A stretch of DNA of 8,486 bases from Caldisericia bacterium (GTDB taxonomy: Bacteria > Caldisericota > Caldisericia > UBA6126). Where the stretch lies: NCBI GenBank assembly GCA_028708485.1, contig JAQVYZ010000030.1, positions 1-8,486 of the forward strand, in the 5' to 3' direction. The notes under the pieces were generated by a model. That model was given only the letters and a program-made list of their open reading frames with translations, made no database searches and was not told where the DNA came from. The translations under genes were made by a program, and so were the position numbers. Shown here piece by piece: positions 5,073-8,486 of the stretch. Position 1 is the first letter of the stretch. Every line of letters begins with the position of its first letter.

Positions 5073-7159
5073 AACTGGGCTGTCGGATCTTGCTTGGTCT
5101 TCTTTTTTTTGCTCAGTCGCTTCCCGTATTGGCTGTCCCATATGAGAATATTCAAGTATACGGAGCGAATTGGGTGTCCGGTTTTTTTGAGGTAGCTTCC
5201 GATATTTTTGGAGACCAAAATCATCTGTTTGTTTCTGACTTAAACAATTCCCAAATCCAGGTGTTTAACCGTTCCCTTGAGCCTTTGTATCGATTTGGCG
5301 GATACGGGCAACAGGAAGGGAATTTTATCGAGATACACGGGATCTTTAATGACAACGAGGATTTATTTGTTACTTCGATTGATTCCTTCAAAGAGAAGAA
5401 AGGTCGGATACAGCAGTTTGGTCAGAATGGACTCTATATCAAAACGTTTGAATCACCAGAAAAACGATCTGATTTTATCGCTATCACAAAAACCACCAGT
5501 CAAACTTTTGCCGCGATCACGGAAGGTAGTATAAGCACTTTCCAGAACGATGGAACACTCCTCAAAGAAGTGTTTACCATTCAGAATGTCTCCTTCCTTT
5601 TTCTGCAAGACATTACTGCGGTCAATAATGATCAATTTGCCTTTATCGACAGAGGCAGGAGAGGCTTTTTTATTGCTAACTCCGATTTAACGGAATTAAG
5701 GGCATTTGGGGAAGAATATATTTCAATACCGGTTGCTATCGGTTATTTTCAACAAAGAATCTATATCGCAGATGCCAATGGAGAATTGTTCTGCTTTTCT
5801 CTGAATGGAAAACTCATTAAATCCATCAAAACGAACCTTTATATCAATGGTCTGCTGATAACTTCTCCGAATGAAATTCTTGCCACCTCCTCCCTGCGAA
5901 AAGGTTTGTTTCAAATTGACTGGAATACCGCCAAAATGGAAGAAAAGATTATTCAACCAGGAAATGAGTTGGAGTTGCATTGGCCATCAGAGATCTGGGT
6001 GGATTCGCAACAAAATATCTACGTAAATGATGATTATACAAGCGGAGTGAAAGTCATCGACGGAAAAACGGGATTATTTGTCAAAAGCAGCGGTTTCTTG
6101 GATAAAGAAGGCATTCAGGTCTCATCGATAACGGGTACCAACCATGATTCCTTGTATATGTTAAGTTCCTACAATTCTTCCACCATTTATCATTACCAAC
6201 CGAGTGGCGAGGTCGTTTCAGCAGTGGTAAACGATGAGTCCAAGCTGATTGCTCTGGTATTTGACGAACAAGAGAATCTTTACGCCCTGGATGCCCAGTT
6301 GAATAAGATTTGGAAGCTGGATGCGAATCTTCAAATCTTGGATTCATTCCCGATCGATCTGCAAAATGGTGCCGTTGCCGGTTTGTTTATCAACCATAAC
6401 CTATATATCTCCACCAAGATGGGAAATGTGATGGCATTGGATAAAAATTCCGGTCAGCTGATCCGCTCCTATTCCTTTGAACAGTTACGGGATAACGTCA
6501 ACTGGCAGCATTTTGTACTCTATCAGGATTATATTATTTTTTCTGATAGAAATAACCATTGTTTACAGGTATTCACGCTTCATAATGAGGCACAGGTCAG
6601 ATTATTTGGATGGATCGGGGGACCAAAAACCTGGACCAGTAAAGAAAAAATTCAAATCGATATCGGGTATGAACCCGGTAAATTTCTTTTTCCGGAAGGA
6701 TTAACCTACAAAGATAAATGGTTGTATGTAGCTGACTCCGGTAATCATCGAATTCAGAAAATTCCTATCGCTTCCCTATTGATAAAAGATACCCTGATTA
6801 CTCTCCAGATTGGTCAAAAAACCGCTTATATCAATAACAAAAAGAGCATGCTTGAGGAAGCTCCTTTTATTAGATCCAATAGGACTTACGTTCCGTTACG
6901 TTTTCTAGCAGAAGCTTTCCAGATGGATATTCAATGGATTGGTCCTGAACAGAAAATTATTTTAAAAGAAGAGGGCGTCGTGATAGAACTATGGATCAAC
7001 CGTTCAGTTGTTCGAAAGAACGGACAAGAAACGAGAATTGATGCTGTTCCTTTGCTGATTAAAAGCAGAACCTATGTTCCGATTCGGTTTGTGGCAGAAG
7101 CATTGGATGCCCGAGTGGAATGGGAATCAAAAACACAAACAGTCATTATTAGGAGGTAA
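5066..7159 (+). CDS. secreted NHL/beta-propeller protein with C-terminal copper amine oxidase N-like repeats
   Basis: A 697-residue exported protein. The N-terminus (MLKLGCRILLGLLFFAQSLPVLA) is a signal peptide with likely cleavage after Ala23. Cys6 lies before the hydrophobic core, so it is not a lipobox. Residues about 30-570 are propeller-like repeats. Clear NHL units are at about 53-68 (LFVSDLNNSQIQVFN), 489-503 (IIFSDRNNHCLQVFT) and 540-565 (FLFPEGLTYKDKWLYVADSGNHRIQKI), with more diverged units between. Residues about 575-697 contain two copies of the copper-amine-oxidase-N-like domain, each with the RTYVPxRFxAEA signature (606-617 and 668-679). Despite its name this domain is widespread in Firmicutes surface proteins and does not imply an oxidase; no catalytic domain is seen. 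The function is probably binding or scaffolding at the cell surface, by inference. The ATG overlaps the preceding stop by 7 bases, with only a weak AAGAG upstream, so translational coupling is likely. Confidence 0.85.
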   Translation: MLKLGCRILLGLLFFAQSLPVLAVPYENIQVYGANWVSGFFEVASDIFGDQNHLFVSDLNNSQIQVFNRSLEPLYRFGGYGQQEGNFIEIHGIFNDNEDLFVTSIDSFKEKKGRIQQFGQNGLYIKTFESPEKRSDFIAITKTTSQTFAAITEGSISTFQNDGTLLKEVFTIQNVSFLFLQDITAVNNDQFAFIDRGRRGFFIANSDLTELRAFGEEYISIPVAIGYFQQRIYIADANGELFCFSLNGKLIKSIKTNLYINGLLITSPNEILATSSLRKGLFQIDWNTAKMEEKIIQPGNELELHWPSEIWVDSQQNIYVNDDYTSGVKVIDGKTGLFVKSSGFLDKEGIQVSSITGTNHDSLYMLSSYNSSTIYHYQPSGEVVSAVVNDESKLIALVFDEQENLYALDAQLNKIWKLDANLQILDSFPIDLQNGAVAGLFINHNLYISTKMGNVMALDKNSGQLIRSYSFEQLRDNVNWQHFVLYQDYIIFSDRNNHCLQVFTLHNEAQVRLFGWIGGPKTWTSKEKIQIDIGYEPGKFLFPEGLTYKDKWLYVADSGNHRIQKIPIASLLIKDTLITLQIGQKTAYINNKKSMLEEAPFIRSNRTYVPLRFLAEAFQMDIQWIGPEQKIILKEEGVVIELWINRSVVRKNGQETRIDAVPLLIKSRTYVPIRFVAEALDARVEWESKTQTVIIRR
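7151..7156 (+). promoter_or_regulatory. Shine-Dalgarno for the M42 aminopeptidase, inside the preceding gene
   Basis: AGGAGG ends 5 bases before the ATG at 7162 and forms the last codons of the propeller gene, whose TAA occupies 7157-7159. This ties translation of the two genes closely together. Confidence 0.85.
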
Positions 7160-7161
7160 CT

Positions 7162-8220
7162 ATGTCTACACCGGAAGCTTGGTTAACAACCTTAAGCGAG
7201 AGCTATGGTATTGCAGGCAGGGAAGACACAATCACAAAGTGGATCTTGGAACAAATCAGGCCTTACATTGATGATTTTCGGTTTACCCCGATGGGAAATC
7301 TTATTGTCATTAAAAAAGGCAATCACCTGAACCACAGGAAAATCATGATTTCTACCCATGTGGATGAGATAGGTTTGGTTGTCTCCTCTGTTCTGGAAAA
7401 TGGATTTGTACGTGTTGAACCCAGGGGAGGTGTTGACCCAAAGATGCTTCCTGCACATCCTTTCATGGTTTTATCCCGGAAAGGACCCATTAAAGCCGTC
7501 GGCATCTCTATTCCTCCTCACTTGTTAAAAGAAGAGGATAAACAAAATTTACTGGGTTATGAGACTATTCTGCTGGATACCGGTTTATCTACAGAAGAGG
7601 CTCAGTCTGCCATCCAAATCGGTGATCCTATCACATTTGAGGCACCGCTTATCCCATTGCTGAACCAGCGTTTTGCCGGTAAATCGTTGGACGACAGAGC
7701 TTCTGCATTAGTCAGTATGCTTCTGCTGAAAGAATTAGCCAATCTGAAGCATGAATGGGATGTAGTGTGTACTTTCTCTGTTCAAGAAGAAGTTGGGTGT
7801 AAAGGAGCGGAAACAGCCCCTTTTGCAGTGAAACCGGATATTGCCATCGCGATGGATGTCACCTTTGCTGAACAGCCTGATTTAGGTGATTTTGATGGCA
7901 TTCCATTGGGCGAAGGGGTTGTTATTTCCGTTGGGCCTGATTTTACCAAAAAAATTACACAGGATCTTCTTCGCATTGCCAAACAAGAAGGCATCAAAAC
8001 AGTGATCGATCCGACTCCGATGGCAGGAGGTACAGACGCCACACCGCTCCAGGTATCCCAGGAGGGCATTCCGACCGCTTTACTCTCTTTACCTCTACGC
8101 AATATGCATACCAGTGTGGAGGTAGTCGATATGCAGGACATACAAAAAACAATGAAACTGCTTTATGCTTATATTAAAACACTTGACCAAGCTTATTGGG
8201 AGGGATTATCATGGTCTTAA
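7162..8220 (+). CDS. M42 family glutamyl/leucyl-type metalloaminopeptidase
   Basis: A 352-residue cytosolic dinuclear-metal aminopeptidase of the M42 family, whose TET-type members form large self-compartmentalised dodecamers that trim short peptides. The metal and catalytic set is complete: His66 and Asp68 in STHVDEIG, the Asp177/Asp178 pair in KSLDDRAS, Glu209 (general base) and Glu210 in SVQEEVG, Asp232 in AMDVT, and His316 in NMHTSVE. The GGTDATP segment at 289-295 is also typical. Length is normal for the family. There is no signal peptide. AGGAGG lies just before the ATG within the preceding gene's end. The gene ends 10 bases inside a second M42 gene. Exact specificity (glutamyl, leucyl or lysyl) cannot be read here, and the family includes glucanase- and cellulase-misnamed members, so no symbol is given. 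Confidence 0.93.
   Translation: MSTPEAWLTTLSESYGIAGREDTITKWILEQIRPYIDDFRFTPMGNLIVIKKGNHLNHRKIMISTHVDEIGLVVSSVLENGFVRVEPRGGVDPKMLPAHPFMVLSRKGPIKAVGISIPPHLLKEEDKQNLLGYETILLDTGLSTEEAQSAIQIGDPITFEAPLIPLLNQRFAGKSLDDRASALVSMLLLKELANLKHEWDVVCTFSVQEEVGCKGAETAPFAVKPDIAIAMDVTFAEQPDLGDFDGIPLGEGVVISVGPDFTKKITQDLLRIAKQEGIKTVIDPTPMAGGTDATPLQVSQEGIPTALLSLPLRNMHTSVEVVDMQDIQKTMKLLYAYIKTLDQAYWEGLSWS
8198..8204 (+). promoter_or_regulatory. Shine-Dalgarno for the second M42 gene, inside the first
   Basis: GGGAGGG lies 6 bases before the ATG at 8211 and within the coding sequence of the preceding M42 gene, which ends at 8220. It supports the overlapping start and coupled translation of the two peptidases. Confidence 0.8.
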
Positions 8221-8486
8221 AAACCCTATCGGATCTAAATGGCGTCAGTGGTTTTGAAGAGGATGTACGCGCCTATATCAAAGAACAAATTGCCTCTAAA
8301 GTAGATGAAATCAAGGTAGATAGCATCGGTAACCTATATGCTTTCAAACGCGGTAAGAATTGCTCCAAAAAAGTACTTTGGTTGGCTCATATGGATGAAG
8401 TCGGGTTTATGGTGCGTAAAATACAGAAAAACGGGATGATCAAATTCTCTAATATTGGAGGAATAGACCCCTCCATCCTGGCTTCC
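8211..8486 (+). CDS. second M42 family metallopeptidase, 5' part only
   Basis: The first 92 residues are present; the frame is open to the window edge and the family is usually about 330-360 residues. The start MVLKTLSDLNGVSGFEEDVRAYI matches the M42 N-terminus, as do VDSIGNLYAFKRG and the first metal-binding segment LAHMDEVGF with His60 and Asp62. NIGGIDPSIL matches the GGVDPKML segment of the upstream peptidase. The two proteins share this framework but are clearly diverged, so this is an old paralog pair and not a recent duplication. The later ligands (Asp, Glu-Glu, Asp, His) lie outside the window, so activity cannot be judged. The start overlaps the upstream gene by 10 bases. Confidence 0.88.
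   Translation, partial: MVLKTLSDLNGVSGFEEDVRAYIKEQIASKVDEIKVDSIGNLYAFKRGKNCSKKVLWLAHMDEVGFMVRKIQKNGMIKFSNIGGIDPSILAS

Noticed and set aside
7782..8141. 119-codon open frame on the minus strand opposite the M42 peptidase
   Set aside because: It is antisense to the conserved metal-binding part of the peptidase and has a low-information Ser/Pro/Thr-rich composition typical of a shadow frame.

Overview
The window looks like chromosomal DNA of a low-GC Gram-positive bacterium (Firmicutes). The evidence is: strong AGGAGG-type Shine-Dalgarno sites before most genes, AT-rich composition, a secreted protein ending in the copper-amine-oxidase-N-like domain common in spore-forming Firmicutes, tandem M42 aminopeptidases, and an AmmeMemoRadiSam-type radical SAM enzyme usually found in anaerobes. 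I lean towards an anaerobic Clostridia-like lineage, but this is an inference. I see no mobile elements, RNA genes or CRISPR, and no gap longer than about 100 bases lacks a gene.

Layout. Bases 1-1368 (minus) hold guaA, GMP synthase, whose C-terminus runs off the left edge. Bases 1423-2154 (minus) encode a secreted or membrane-anchored SIMPL-domain protein just upstream of guaA. It is divergent from a Trk/Ktr-type K+ channel regulatory subunit at 2250-2909 (plus). That gene converges, with only 9 bases between stops, on a minus-strand gene at 2919-4025. I read this gene as a degenerate receiver followed by a degenerate histidine-kinase core, a possible phosphotransfer or scaffold protein and the most unusual gene here.

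From a 45-base divergent promoter region, a tightly packed plus-strand operon runs to the right edge. Its members are an AmmeMemoRadiSam-type radical SAM enzyme (4071-5072), a secreted NHL/beta-propeller protein with two copper-amine-oxidase-N-like repeats (5066-7159), an M42 aminopeptidase (7162-8220) and the start of a second M42 peptidase (8211-8486, cut by the edge). Genes overlap by 7 and 10 bases or are separated by 2 bases, and Shine-Dalgarno sites lie inside the ends of the preceding genes, so translational coupling is likely.

The left half carries nucleotide synthesis, envelope and K+ homeostasis genes with no obvious functional link. The right half is a possible functional unit: a radical SAM enzyme of unknown substrate, an exported propeller, two cytosolic peptidases and a divergent kinase-like protein with no visible catalytic residues. 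What joins them is unknown. The best candidates for new biology are the degenerate receiver/kinase protein with its apparently leaderless promoter, and the pairing of the radical SAM enzyme with the exported propeller.
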